From Phaseolus vulgaris (taxonomy: Eukaryota > Streptophyta > Magnoliopsida > Fabales > Fabaceae), in assembly GCF_000499845.2 (NCBI RefSeq), contig NC_023753.2, positions 4,176,791-4,240,790 on the forward strand: a stretch of DNA of 64,000 bases. The letters are read 5' to 3'. The first letter of the stretch is position 1, and the number at the start of each line of letters is the position of its first letter. This document shows, in pieces, positions 31,141 through 43,788 of this stretch. Made by a program: the position numbers and the translations under genes. The notes beneath the pieces are model-generated. The model saw only the letters and a program-made list of their open reading frames with translations. It had not been told where the DNA came from and did not search any database.

Positions 31141-32693
31141 ATAAATTAGTATATTTAAATATATAATTGTGAAATTAACATTTCTATGTTAAAATATAAT
31201 TTTAGTTATAAATATTTAAAAATGTATTTCGCTTTACTTCATTCCTAACCTAAATTTCTATTTTTGTCATTTCATTTTCAAAAATCCATTGATGATATTG
31301 CGGCACACATTTCAACCAACCCAACCCTTAATATTCTGACAGAAAAGGGGCCCGTATCTAAGGAAGCCGAATCTTACTAACCCACAATCTTCACATACTT
31401 GGATTGTGGGGACATAATGATCTTCTTTTAGACTCCCACTTTTATTTAATTAATTTATGATTGAATCAAAATAATTTTTCTCTTTAAATTTTTTAATTTT
31501 CCCAACAAATTAGTTTTTTAAATTAGTATTATCAAATATTTTATATTGAAATCAATAATAATTTATATTTTTTTTTTATTTTATTGAAATATTTTTAAGA
31601 ACAAAATTATAATCAAACTGAACTTCAAAATAAAATCCAGGGCAGAACGTTAATCACGTCTAGCACTACTATTAAATTCAATATGAGCTTTATAAAACAA
31701 AATCTTATTAGACTTGTAGTGTGGAAACTTATGATGTAAAATCAATTGCTACAAATGTTTTCTCTTTCAAAAACTAAATAAGAATGGTGAGATCGTTTCA
31801 TACAGGAACTAATCAAATACCTGGTATTAATTTTGAAAAGACATATATTTCTTTATTTAAGTAGTCTAATTATACAAGAAGCACTCAATTTACATATGAT
31901 CTTACCACTTATTTATATGATTCTCCTCCACATTATATTTATATATAAACTCCTTAAAGGACTTAATTTTTGCAAATTCTAGAGAGGACTACTTACTCGA
32001 AAAAAATAAGTTTGAAGACACATGTGATATAATAGTCTTAGTAAGTATTAATTAGTATAATGATATAAAAAATTATCTCATTTGTCTATTTATTTATATA
32101 AAAAATATCAGAAAAATGAATTTATCATAATTGTTCTTTATCTAAATGACATAAGCATCTTTGTATAATATTAATTTATTCGTGAATATATATATATATA
32201 TATAATTATAAAATACAATTAATTTTTATAATAATAAATGCATAACGATGTTTAAATTAATGTAATAAACAGTTTAATTTTATAATTTTTAATTTTAATA
32301 ATTTTTTGAATTGTTAAAATTAAAAATTAATTACATTAAATAATAACATTAATCAGAAACGCGCATATGTCTTGTCTCAATTTGCTATAAGATGTTCGAT
32401 TATTGTTTTCTCTAGTTGGTTTTTACGTATAGGTTTTTAGTTTGTTTATTTGTTGGGTTATCATGTTTACTCCTTTTGTGGCTTTGGTGGTTTTTTGGTT
32501 TGTTTATGTTTGATGGTGGCTCTTTTCTTCGTTTGGGAGTGGGTGTGTTGGAGAGATATGCTATAATGTCTTGTTATGGATATGAGTTAAATTATCTCTG
32601 AAATTATTTTATTTATTTATTTATTATTGTTGATAAAAAATAAATAAATAAACACACATATAGATATCATGTGATGTCTAGATATGCAAACAA
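31141..32693. other. AT-rich intergenic DNA
   Basis: No gene seen. The ORF at 32416-32601 (leucine/phenylalanine-rich) has no recognisable domain. An AT run lies at about 32188-32204. Confidence 0.5.
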
Positions 32694-32980
32694 CACTACA
32701 ACATTTTTTAGTTTAGACCACGCTAAAATAAACCATAGGTATAAAAGTGTTGCCTAAACCTACTAAATGCCACAGTTTTATAAATGTGGCCTAAAACTTA
32801 TAAGAAGCTACGGTTTTTAACCCGTTGCCCCTTTAAACCACACTTATCTACCCGTAGCCTTTTGGTTCTACGAAAAAATTGAAATGAAATATAATTTTGC
32901 GGGAAAAAGCTTTTTTTTCTTCCCTCTTTACCCAAAAAAACGAATGCACTCAACACCCAATACCCTGTTTTCCCGTCTCC

Positions 32981-33018
32981 CTCGAGTTCTTCGTGTTCTT
33001 CGTGTTCTTCGTGTTCTT
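32981..33018. repeat. Short tandem repeat of TTCTTCGTG
   Basis: About four copies of a 9-bp unit (GTTCTTCGT) near the left end of the second CACTA element. Confidence 0.8.
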
Positions 33019-33873
33019 CCTCTCTCATGCGGTCTTCCTGCTTGCTTTCTTCGTCAATGTCTTACGTTCCTCATTCGCGTTCTTCCTCACAATCTCTCCT
33101 CACTGTCTTGCATTTTTGTCGCCATTCCTGTCTGATGTTCCTCCTCACTTAACACCGAGCTTTGGTAAGTCTGTCTGTCATATGTCTCGCTCTTTCAACT
33201 ATATAATTTAGGGTTTTTTTTCTTAGACTTGTTTGGATGAATTTTGTTTTATTATTTGTTTGGGATTTCGAAGATTTTTAGGGTTTTGAGTGTCTGGAAG
33301 TCTCTAGCCTCACAACACCGACGAAAACTTCATATTCACCTTTGATGTTTAACGCGCCGCTGTTGGTGCTCGGTGTTGCTGCTGGTGCTCAATAGAAAAT
33401 TCAAAAAATGTTATTAGACCATGTTATCCTACTTCTCAACATTCATGAAAACTGGATGAAACACACTTTGGGGTAAGTCATGTTTCAATTAATTTGCTAT
33501 TTACATCAGTATATATTTGGATTGAGTTAGTTCTCTTCATTTCTAGTGGGAATCCTGATACAATCCTGTTTATTCGTAAGTGCATCAGAGCTTGCGTCTT
33601 CATTCTCTTGTATTAGTAGTCAAACAATCAATAAACCAGTGGTGCCAATGGAATAATATTTTTAATGATAGTATCTGGTACGTATTTCAATTGTTGTTAT
33701 ATCCGTGGGCATGGTATATATATTCTGGTTAGTGATCCATTAGGCTTCTTGCTTTGTCAAGGCAGAATTATACAGTGCAGGGCTTGTTGGTCAACTAAAA
33801 CAAAAATGAATTTGGTTTGCTTGATTTACCGCAACACTTTTGATGATAAAAATACTTGTGCATTGATTTGCAG

Positions 33874-33972
33874 ATATTGGGAGAATGATAAGATCTGGTT
33901 AGATTACAAACCAGTGCACATGAACACGTTGAACAGGTGGAATCATTCCCTCCTAAAGCTCGTGTTTATTGA
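33874..33972 (+). pseudogene. Captured last exon of succinate dehydrogenase flavoprotein (SDH1)
   Basis: After a TTTGCAG acceptor the sequence reads YWENDKIWLDYKPVHMNTL. After a frame change it reads VESFPPKARVY and a TGA stop (33970-33972). This is the conserved C-terminus of plant mitochondrial complex II flavoprotein. The frame break in the DDEVE region shows it is a dead copy. No other SDH1 exons were found nearby. Confidence 0.8.
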
Positions 33973-34559
33973 TATACTTGTTTAATTACTACTATGGATG
34001 ATTTATACGGATTGTTTCACCCAGTATGAAATATGAAATGGCAAGTGCAAGTGAAAAAAGATTCAATAAAAGTGTTGTAGATGCATAATCGTTTCATTCA
34101 TCATCACTCAATAATATACGATGTCTGTATTGAAAGCTAAGAATAATACCCTTAAATCCCAATAAAAGAGATGATTACCTGCACAATAGTAGTTTTAGTC
34201 TGTTTTGAATTCATTTTTATTTTTCTAACCTAAAGTTGCAAATGAAAGCCGGATTTATGTTGTGGAAAATAATTAAAGTGTTATTTTGAATGTTACTGAC
34301 TTGATGTGCTGCAATTTGCAAATGCAGATGATCTAACAATGGATGTCTAACTGATTTACAAGATTATAATTGTTCAAGATTTATGGTTCTACTTAAGCAA
34401 CATCTGTAGTAAATTTAAGGTTGCAATTAAGACAAACCCAAAGGGGCAACAACTAAATCAAGCTAGAGATGACTGCAATTAAGATGACTTTTCAACAAGT
34501 ATTTCTCCATAATTTTAGTTTATAAATTTTTATATATTCAATTTCATCATTATTGTAGA

Positions 34560-34650
34560 TTATTACTTCAGCTATTCTAGGTACATTGGGAGCGACACTC
34601 ATTGGGCTTGTGACTTCAAGAGAAGATATTCCATATCTGCTCAAGGCAAG
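34560..34650 (+). pseudogene. Unidentified exon-like piece in the second CACTA element
   Basis: Preceded by a pyrimidine-rich tract ending TTGTAG. Open frame reading TSAILGTLGATLIGLVTSRE then DIPYLLK, partly hydrophobic. Same orientation as the SDH1 and lipase pieces. Family not recognised. Confidence 0.3.
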
Positions 34651-35607
34651 TAAAATTCCTAAATTCCTTTGTTTGAAAATTCATAACTGGGTTGCCATTT
34701 TTCTGATCTTTCTATGTTATAGGTGCTGCTACTAGTTTTTTTGCCAATATGCTGCTACTAGTTTTTTGCCAATATGTTGCTCTATTTATATCCTCTGTTT
34801 TTGGTGCTACAGAACATGTTTTCTGCATAATTATGCAACAAAATGTTAGTTTTTGTAGGGTCCTTAGGTGCTGAAGGTGTCTAGCTCTGGTGTCTATAAA
34901 TGCCAAGTAATCATGAACTTATGATCCACTAGTTTAGAAATGAAGTTGTGTGCAGGGAGCAATGTGTTTTTGCTGCTGTAGGGATGTTTGAATTGGTTTT
35001 TTGTTGGTTAGATGATGATGGACAGGTTGAGGAACTTGTAAAAAAAAAATCTTAAGAACTTCAAAAGTAAGAAACTAGTAAAACAACTTATGTGTGTAGT
35101 AAAACAAGGTTGTTATGAGCGAGGAGCAATTAACAAGTAGTTGTATTATATTTGACACAAAGACCTGGTATTGAGTTGAAGATATTTGTTTGATTTCTTG
35201 AATTTTCCTGTTAGATTTTTTTTTGGTATCACACATACTTGAATTATTCACAAGAGTCTGTGACTGTTGGGTTTATTAGTTTGTCTGGGTGGTTATTTTA
35301 ACTTAAAATGAAACTATAGTATGTCCTTGCATAGATGATATTTTATACACAATTACACATTCACACTGAAGATTAAATGCTACGGGGGACTAGGTTCCAT
35401 GTATGAGATTAAATATTTGTTTGCACTATGCTATAAAGTATCATTTTAACCAATGAAAGCTCAACTTCTTGAAAAGTATGTCACTTCATTTTACTATTTG
35501 AGATATCATATATCTATTTTTACCTTATGCTAAATTCAATGAAAGTCTTCAAGATTTAAATTCTAATAAGTAATTAGTTGACTATTTAAGTGCGTATATT
35601 GGTGCAG

Positions 35608-35759
35608 AGGGTGCTTGGAAGCATGTAAACCAAGCACTAGTACTTATCACTCTTGGAGGCAATGATTTTGTGAACAATTATTACCTGCAGCAAGATCTCG
35701 CCAGTTTTCTCTTCCAATACGTGAACTATATCATATCTGAGTATCGCCTAGTTTGGAAG
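35608..35759 (+). pseudogene. Captured exon of a GDSL esterase/lipase gene
   Basis: A 152-nt open segment between GTGCAG and GTATCAAT splice sites. It reads NQALVLITLGGNDFVNNYYL then YVNYIISEYRLVW. The GGNDFVNNYY block is the conserved block III region of plant GDSL lipases. The catalytic GDS serine block and the C-terminal DxxH block are absent. A few residues between the two conserved parts look altered (QQDLASFLFQ). Confidence 0.82.
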
Positions 35760-37128
35760 GTATCAATAATATTTCCCAATAAAATCTATATATCGTTGAA
35801 CCATGCATGCCCTTTCATGCCTATAGTTCAATTAATTTGTTAAGAGTTTTGAGAAATTTAATAACAAAGATATGTACTTCAAAGGCTAATACTACTGAAC
35901 CAGTAAAGTTAATGCTTGCTTGACTCAAGTTAGCAAATGAGTGTGACTATGCAGGAGACAAACATTTGGTTGGTGAATTGTACTAAAATTGTTTTGGATC
36001 TTGTTTAACAACATTTCTTCAAGCAATAATCAATAATATTAGATTATGTTGTTAATTACTATTTTCATTTGTTTAAATAGATTTCCCAAGTCATTATTAA
36101 TTAAAACTTCTAAGGTAGTAATAATCCCTTCTTCAATTAATAATATTTTATTTTGTGAAAAAAATTTATTCTGATAATTTGGATTTTAAAAAATTCTAAA
36201 TAAAAACTATTAACCATTTTATTATTAAAACTAAAATTAACAAAAAAAATTATTTTATTATTTGTTGCATATTTAAGTTATAAATAAAATTTTATATATA
36301 TATTGAATATTAATGGAGTAAGTATAGATAGCATGATACTCATGTACCTACCTATTAAAAAATAATTAAAATACTCATATTTTTATTACCATATAAACTC
36401 CAAGTATAAAATTAGCATTTTTAATAATTTATTTCCTTGAGATTTTTATGGTCCAAAGAATTAAATATTTTGGTAGTGTTATATTTATTTAAAGTGTTAC
36501 ATCAAAGTTTAAGACATGTTACTGATTATTTTTATACAATTATATTTTGGTAGTTTCTATATTTATTTTATTTGAATTAGATTTAATTAGTATATATTTA
36601 TGTATTTTTTTGCAGTTTGAAGGCAATGAAGACTATGAAGAATGAACTTATTGATATGTAGTAAAGAAATAATACATTATGTTTTTTTACTGAGTTTGTA
36701 GTTTTAATTTTGAAGACTTGATTGTTATCGTTATACTTTAAGACAAATTTTTTGATTATGTAATTTGAACACATGTATTAAAATATATGAGATTTCTTGT
36801 TGGGTTACTTCTATTTCAATACACATTATCCTTTAATACTTAATTCTTTTCATCTTGAATTTTTGTATGAGTAATTTATCTAAAATTAAAAAATGTATTG
36901 TTGTTTTTGTCAATACTTTAAGCAAAGCTTTTAAAATTGTGGCTGTTATAAATATTTTAGGCAACGGTTTTAAAATTGTTGTCTTTATAAAAATCGTGGC
37001 CTATTACAAACGGCCACGCTCACCTAGATCACGGCTAAAAAATCGTTGCCTAAACTTTAGGCCACGGTTTTTATGCTTTAGACCACAATTTTATGCTGTT
37101 GCCTAAAGTAATAATTGTTGTAGTGCAA

Positions 37129-39859
37129 ATAATAAATTAGGTGTCTAAAGAGTGTCTTCTTCCATCACCTTCCGCAAAGTTCTCTCTACATTTTCCTTTA
37201 AGAGTCCTTCTCTCAATCAATTTAATCATCCAAGTCAAATTTATGTCATATATAGGTGCAAGACTTTACAAAATTTATCATACATATTTAGAAAGTCATA
37301 GTTAAAAATAACTCTTTTTTGAAAAAATTAGTATACAAGAGTGGACTTTTTCTTCTGAAGAAAATAGCTTCAATAATTAGAAACATTAAAGTTTCACACT
37401 CTTCTTTCCTTTGTGTAATATTTTCTCACTAGGTTTTCTAACAAAATCTTTGAACAGGGGAATCACGATGTTCTAATAAAGCAATACTTTCTTGAAATAG
37501 TGTATTTCATCAATATTATATCAAAATTTAAATTAAGATAAATTATAATTGAACAGTTAAATTAATTACTATAACTAATGAAACTTTATTATAATTAAAT
37601 AATTTAATTTACTACAATTAAATAAAATCAAATATTACTCTTTTATTGAAAGCACGTGAGTTTTTATTTAGAAACTGAACATTTGTGTGAATATCACCTA
37701 AAAATAACTCAAAATATAAGTGTGATTTCTTCTTTATTTTAAAGCAGAAAACATCACATTCAATCAAACTTAGTCCAGAGGAAAGAAATTTTCCAGTGAA
37801 ATTAGTTTGAAACCCATGAATTCGAAGGGTTATTTTTTCTTTTTCTTTTTATTATATTAATTTATTAAATTAAAAAAATGAGTTATATTTATTATATTAC
37901 TAATAAAATATTTTTAAAAATTATTTTATATATTATTTTAATCTTAGCGATGGTGTATATAATATAAGAAATAATTTTAATAAAAAATGAAAAAAAATCT
38001 GTATTCTATTTTGAAAAGATATTCAAATCCTTGATTAAGAAAACGTAATTCCAAATACTATTTTTTAAACTTTCTAGGTTTAACTTATCTTTCTCAACGA
38101 TTCACTTATTTTTGTAATTTTTAAAAATTTATCTATTTTAATAATTTTTAAAAATTATCCCAATTTCATTAAAATTATCCCAATTATCCCAATTTTTAAA
38201 CTTTCTAGGTTTATTATCTATTTTAATAAACTACTATGTGGATATCTATGATAATTGTATTTGTATTATTTTTTTAGAAATCGGTTAGTTTTGTTAAAAT
38301 TAGTTATTATTTGCATGAATCCGAATATCTTTACCATTTTGGACATTTACTTTAAGATATATCACAAGTTGAAAACAAAAGAATTGTTGCTGAACATTAT
38401 CAAACCAACTAATTTTAACATTAAACATAGTGATATGGTTTTCTCTTGATATTTTAATGGACTAAAAAGATAGAGTTTATAAATCACAATTAAACTATTC
38501 TTAAATAACTAATCTAGATTTAAGTCTTCGTCAAAATTATCAGACAATAATCACTTAAACCCCCTTTTAACAGCAATGTTTTAACCTTAGTGTGAGAGTT
38601 ATTACATTGGAAGTGTTACTTTATATTTTTTATTTAAGTTTTATTAAATATTTAATTAGAGATTATGATATTTGTTGATTTTATAAGATTAAGTAAGATT
38701 TAAAGTTTTCTTAATAATTTTTCTTACAAATATAATAATAAGTTAAGAAAAAAAATTAACTAATTATTAATATCATGAAACTTTTAATAAGAAAGAATGA
38801 TTTCGAACTAATAAAATATCATACTTAAAAATAATATAAAAAAAATTACTAAGAGAAAAGACACAATGATTTAAGAATAAGAATAGAAAATTATTAAATA
38901 ATAAATAATTTTTAAAATAGAAAATAATTAATTATCAATATGTATTAATTAAGTTAAATATGTTTTTATAAACTAAAAATTATTAGTATTTAAAATAATT
39001 TATACTATTAATCAAAAAATTTAAATTAATTTTTAAATTATTTCTAAAATTAATTAATAAAATTTTAATTATTAATTAATTTATATTTTAAATTAATCTT
39101 TATACCGACTAATTGATCGTTTTTGTTTGGTGGGTGTGAAAATATTAGCTGTCTTTTATAGATTTAATTTGAAGATTCCATTAAAGTAGAAAGTATAAAC
39201 TACAAAGTCTAGTATTAAGTGAAAGCTTTTATAAAAAAACAGTTTTTTTTCCTTCCTCGTTATAATTTCTAATTATTAGGTCACATTATGTATTTTGAAA
39301 GCAAAATGTTTTTTTGTGTAGGACTAAACTCAAAATCAAAGTCCTATATATTGGGAATTGAGCTTATATAAGTACTAGATAGAATCATATACTTTCGTGA
39401 ATAAATAAACTCATACTATTGTGATATAATCAAGCATAAATAATGCTTATTTTTTCTATGAAAACAATTCTGAAAAAGAGAGTTGGAATTTCAGGTTTAA
39501 CCAAAAAGTAAATTAAAAAATATGTACAATTTTTTATTATTTATCTCAAAGTATAAAATTATTTCTTACTATACCTTATTTTTGCTTCCAATACCATTGA
39601 TAACATGTGAACAAATGAACTTTAACATTAGTTTTTTAAAGTCGAGTACTCATGGAGGTAGAATGAGAAAAAGTAATATAGGTTATTTTTTCAGCATCTT
39701 AACAAATTCTAACATAAATATGAGAAAATTATGAAAATTACACAAATATGAAGCAACAATGAATCCTTTTAAAAATAAAAATTGAGATAATAAAAAGAGA
39801 GGGAAAAAAAAGAATAAGTTAATGAATTAATTAGAGCAGTTTTCGTTTTCTTAATTAAG
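37129..39859. other. AT-rich intergenic DNA
   Basis: No gene seen. 38930-39110 contains sequence similar in wording to the foldback MITE at 20121-20321 (TTATAAACTAAAAATTATTAG and inverted AT-rich parts) and may be a diverged relative. Confidence 0.5.
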
Positions 39860-40543
39860 CTAAGAGAAATAAAGAGGGCACCTCTTGTCCTTGAAATTGG
39901 TCAAGAGGGAACCATCAGGTCCCACTCCAGCATTACAGTTGACGTGCATCGTGTGGCGTTTGCTCTCCCACGACGAAATCTTGAATCGGATAACAGACGT
40001 CAATTCCAAGCGGAACACCACGCTACCGTCACCCCTATCGCTCTGGAACTCCGACCACCGCTCACTACTAACAGTCAATGAGGCGCCGCTAAGTTCGCCG
40101 TTCACCTCTGTGGTGTTCTTGGGTTCTTGGTAAAACGGAAAGAGTAACGGCATGTAGCCTATTTTCTGGTCCCGGTAGAAAACCGCTCCCTCCATGGACT
40201 CATAGGTAACCCCGATGTTCTGGTTGGAATTTCGCGCGCTTACCTTGAAGGCTATGACGGCGTTTATGAACCCGGAATTTTGGGTCAGGCCCGGCATGTT
40301 GAACTCGTGGATGTGAAACCTGGGCCTGTGGGGCCGGAGACTGAGCCAGAGGATGAAGGTGATGAGGCCCACAATTAAAAGGAGGCCCAAGAAGGTGGCG
40401 CAGATCATCTTGGAGACTCGCGTTGTGAGGCTTTCGTGGACCCGGTGGACATAGTAGCGGACGGAGCGGTGCCGGTTCAGTTTCAAGGGTTTCGGGGTCG
40501 GACCGTGGACGTGGTGAACGGGTATGTGGTCGTTGTTGCGCAT
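39860..40543 (-). CDS. NDR1/HIN1-like (NHL) protein, LEA-2 domain
   Basis: Single-exon gene of 227 residues. The N-terminus is cytosolic-type, rich in His, Pro and basic residues (HRSVRYYVHRVHESLTTR). One membrane span (about residues 46-68, CATFLGLLLIVGLITFILWL) follows. The rest is a LEA-2/NHL domain containing FNMPGLTQN, FKVSARNSNQNIGVTYESM, GYMPLLFPFYQEPKNTTEV and a C-terminal CNAGVGPDG region. Length and order fit the family, in which NDR1 and HIN1-type members sit at the plasma membrane and take part in defence or stress responses. It is isolated in AT-rich DNA, and its G/C content is clearly higher than that of its surroundings. The exact family member cannot be assigned. Confidence 0.93.
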   Translation of the reverse strand: MRNNDHIPVHHVHGPTPKPLKLNRHRSVRYYVHRVHESLTTRVSKMICATFLGLLLIVGLITFILWLSLRPHRPRFHIHEFNMPGLTQNSGFINAVIAFKVSARNSNQNIGVTYESMEGAVFYRDQKIGYMPLLFPFYQEPKNTTEVNGELSGASLTVSSERWSEFQSDRGDGSVVFRLELTSVIRFKISSWESKRHTMHVNCNAGVGPDGSLLTNFKDKRCPLYFS

Positions 40544-41475
40544 TTTGGTTTGTGCAATGCTGGAGATGATTGATGAATGAATGAATGGTGATGATGCCTT
40601 GGAGTTTGTGGTTTTGTAGTCAAGGTAAGAAACGGATTTTGAGTTTGGTTCATGGCGGAGGAAAAGAATAAGAACTTTGTCTCATCGGTTGCATCTCCTC
40701 CTAGGTAAGAAAAGGAAACAATTTTTTTGTTGTAGCTTTTGCCTTTCGCAGCACGTTTGGGGAATTGCATCTTACACTTGTTAGCTTAGCGTTTAGCTTA
40801 AAGAATTAGAACAACTACTTCATTAGGACATGATGAACTTGGTTTCTTTTACATTAAATGAAAAATTCTCGTCACTTTCATATGAACTTGCGTCCCTTGA
40901 ATCATGGTGCAAAGGCTATGCATGTTATACATAGGGAAAAGGACAAAATTCAAGAATGATGGATAATTCGGATTTGATAAGGTATAAAGGTTTCGTATGA
41001 TGTTGCCTGAGGTATATATACGAATTTTACGCATGGAGATCAAGGGATGGGGACCTTACCTTATATACTAATATGAATATAACGCATTTTTTATTTCATA
41101 ATATATAATGTGTATAATTATATTAAAACTTAGTATATAATTAAAACATTTATTTTTTTAAATTTTAAAATTAAATAAAATATGTGAATAAATAATATAT
41201 ATATATATATAGATAGATATCAGATTTTTTAGTTAATAAATATATCATTATTTTAGTAAAAAACTGCTCAATTTTCATTTAATTTATATAATTTTTTTAA
41301 TATTATTTTAAAATGAATAAATAAACTTTACTAAATTAAAAAGTAAAATTTATTTTTAAATTATCAGACAAAATATACTTATGACACATAATTAAATTTA
41401 AATTTATTTCACCATAAATATTTTATAATTTTTTTTCAAAAAGTTAATTACGTACTATTTAAATAATCAAATCAC
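40544..41475. other. Upstream region of the NHL gene
   Basis: Should contain the 5' UTR and promoter. The ORF at 40483-40770 overlaps the NHL start in another frame and is judged a shadow. Followed by AT-rich sequence with a short AT/GATA run near 41195-41220. Confidence 0.5.
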
Positions 41476-43556
41476 CTGCAACCTGCTACCTATTATCTGC
41501 AACTTGTTACCTGTAATCTACTACCACCAACCTGCTACCAGCAACCTGCTACCTGCTACCTCTAACCTGCTACCTCTAACCTGCTACCTCTAACCTGCTA
41601 CCTGAAACTTGTAACCTGCTACCTGAAACTTGTAACCTGCTACCTGCAACTTGCTACGTGCTACCTGTTACCTGCAATCTGCTACCTGCAACCTGTTACC
41701 TGCTACCTGTAACCTACTACCTGCAACCTGCAACCTATAACCTGCTACTTACTACTTGTAACCTGCTACCTGCAACCTGCTAACCTACAACCTGCTACCT
41801 GTTACTGCAACCTGCTACCTATTACCTGTAACCTGCTACCTATTACCTACAACCTGCTACCTGCAACTTGCTACGTACAACCTACTACCAGCAACCTGCT
41901 AACTGCTACCTGCTACCTGCAACTTGTAACCTACTACATGTTACCTCTAACATGTTACATGCTACCTACAACCTACTACTTGTTACCTTCAACCTGCTAC
42001 CTATTACCTGCAACATGCTACCTGCAACCTACTACCAACAACCTGCTACCTGCAACCTGCTACCTGCTACTTGTAACTTGTAACCTGCTGCCTACTACTT
42101 GTAACCTGCTACATGCAACTTGCTACCTCCTACATGCAGCCTGCTACCTCTAACCTGCTACATGTAACCTGCAACCTGCTACCTGCTACCTGCAACCTGC
42201 AACCTGCAACCTGCAACTTGCTACCTGCAACCTGTAACCTGCTACCTGCTACTTGTAACCTGCAACCTGCTACCTCCTACCTGCAACCTGCTAACCTACA
42301 ACCTGCTACCTGTTACCTGCAACCTGCTACCTATTACCTGTAACGTGCTACCTGCAACTTGCTACCTGTAACCTACTATCAACAGTCTGTTACCTGCTAC
42401 ATGCTACCTGCTACTTGTTATCTCTAACCTGTTACCTGCTACCTGCTAGCTACAACCTACTACCTGTTACCTTCAACCTGCTACCTATTACTTGCAACAT
42501 GCTACCTGCAACTTGCTACCTGCAACCTACTACCAGCAACCTGCTACTTACTACCTGCTACCTGCAACCTGCTACCTGCTAACTGCAACCTGCTACCTGC
42601 TACCTGTAACATGTAACCTGCTACCTGCTACTCGTAACTTGTTACCTGCAATGTGTTACCTACTACCTACAACCTGCTACCTCTAACCTGCTACCTGCAA
42701 CCTGTTACCTGAAACTTATAACCTGCTACCTACTACTTGTAACCTGCAACCTGCAACCTGCTACTTGCTACCTGCAACTTGCAACCTTCTACCTGCTACT
42801 TGTAACCTGCTACCTGCAACCTGCTACATGTTACCTGCTACCTGTAACCTACTACCTACTACCTACTACATGCAACCTATAACCTGCTACCTAGAACTTG
42901 TTACCTGTTACCTACAACCTGTTACCTGCAACTTGTAACCTGCTACCTGCTACTTACAACCTGCTCCCTGCAACCTGCTACCTACAACCTGCAACTTGTA
43001 ACCTGCTAGTTGCAACCTGCAACTTGCTACCTACTACCTTCAACTTGCTATGTATTATGAGCTACCTTCAACCTATTATCTAACACATGCAACCTGCTAC
43101 CTGTAACCTGTAACATGCAACCTGCTACCTATAACCTGCAACCTGCTACCTGCTCCCTACAACCCGCAACCTGCAACGAGGTACCTGCTACCTCCTATCT
43201 GCAACCTACTACATGCTACCTGCTACCTACTACCTACAACCTTCAACATATAACCTTCAACCATCAACTTGTTACCTTCTACCTGTTAAATGCAACATGC
43301 TACCTGCTACCTCCTACGTGCAACCTGCTACATGCAACCTACAACCTACAACCTGCAACCTACTGTTACCTGTAACCTACAACCCGTTACCAGCAACCTG
43401 CTACTTGCAACTTGCAATCTTCAATATGCAAGTTTCAACCTGCAACTTGTTATATGCTACCTGCTACATGTTACCTACAACCTGCTCCTTGCTACCTGCT
43501 ACCTGCAACCTTCAACCTGCTATATGCAACCTGCTACCTACTACTTGCTACCTGCT
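41476..43556. repeat. Heptamer tandem array (CTGCWAC)n
   Basis: About 2.08 kb, close to 297 units of 7 bp. The consensus is C-T-G-C-(A/T)-A-C. Common variants are TTGCTAC, CTGTAAC, CTACAAC, CTCTAAC and CTATTAC. Positions 6 and 7 (AC) are almost invariant; positions 1, 3, 4 and 5 vary. Phase is kept over nearly the whole array with few indels. ORFs of 60-119 residues through it encode repeating NLLPATC-type peptides in several frames, a consequence of the 7-bp unit, and are not considered genes. Confidence 0.95.
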
Positions 43557-43698
43557 CATAAATTTTCTTTGATCTCTACTCCTACTTGATTTTGGACTAT
43601 TAAATGTATTAGAAGAATCCCACATTTGTGTGTTAATGAAGGAAATTATATTTAAATTGTCTTTGGCCTGTACTATTAAGCGATGTGAGATTATTGAG

Positions 43699-43788
43699 AT
43701 TATTGGATGTATTGGAACAACCTCACATTTGTGTGTTAATGGAATTATTGGATGTATTGGAACAACCTCACATTTGTGTGTTAATGGA
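43699..43788. repeat. 45-bp tandem duplication
   Basis: Two adjacent identical units (43699-43743, 43744-43788) starting ATTATTGGATGTATTGGAAC and containing CACATTTGTGTGTTAATGGA. A diverged partial third copy lies at about 43600-43640. Confidence 0.9.

Larger units (their letters stand above)
32694..37125. mobile_element. Second non-autonomous CACTA transposon carrying host gene fragments
   Basis: Begins CACTACAACATTTTTTAG and ends ATTGTTGTAGTG. The ends form a short inverted repeat (CACTACAACA), with the 3-bp target duplication CAA at 32691-32693 and 37126-37128. Subterminal regions at both ends carry repeated TTGCCTAAAC and GGCCACGGTTTTT-type motifs (32750-32870, 36955-37110). No transposase seen. 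It carries + strand exons resembling SDH1 (33874-33972) and a GDSL lipase (35608-35759), plus an unidentified exon-like piece. Length 4432 bp; a different family from the element at 7631-13070. Confidence 0.92.

Noticed and set aside
33665..33985. 106-residue ORF as a gene
   Set aside because: Only its final part is coding-derived (SDH1 C-terminus) and that part is frameshifted; the rest is intron-like sequence.
40483..40770. 95-residue ORF upstream of the NHL gene
   Set aside because: It overlaps the NHL start in another frame, has no domain, and fits 5' UTR sequence.
41476..43556. Interstitial telomere array
   Set aside because: The unit is 7 bp but the sequence is CTGCWAC, not CCCTAAA; no run of true telomere repeats occurs there.
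41868..43589. Long + strand ORFs with repeating NLLPATC-type peptides
   Set aside because: They follow directly from a 7-bp tandem repeat read in rotating frames; several overlap in different frames and none has gene structure.
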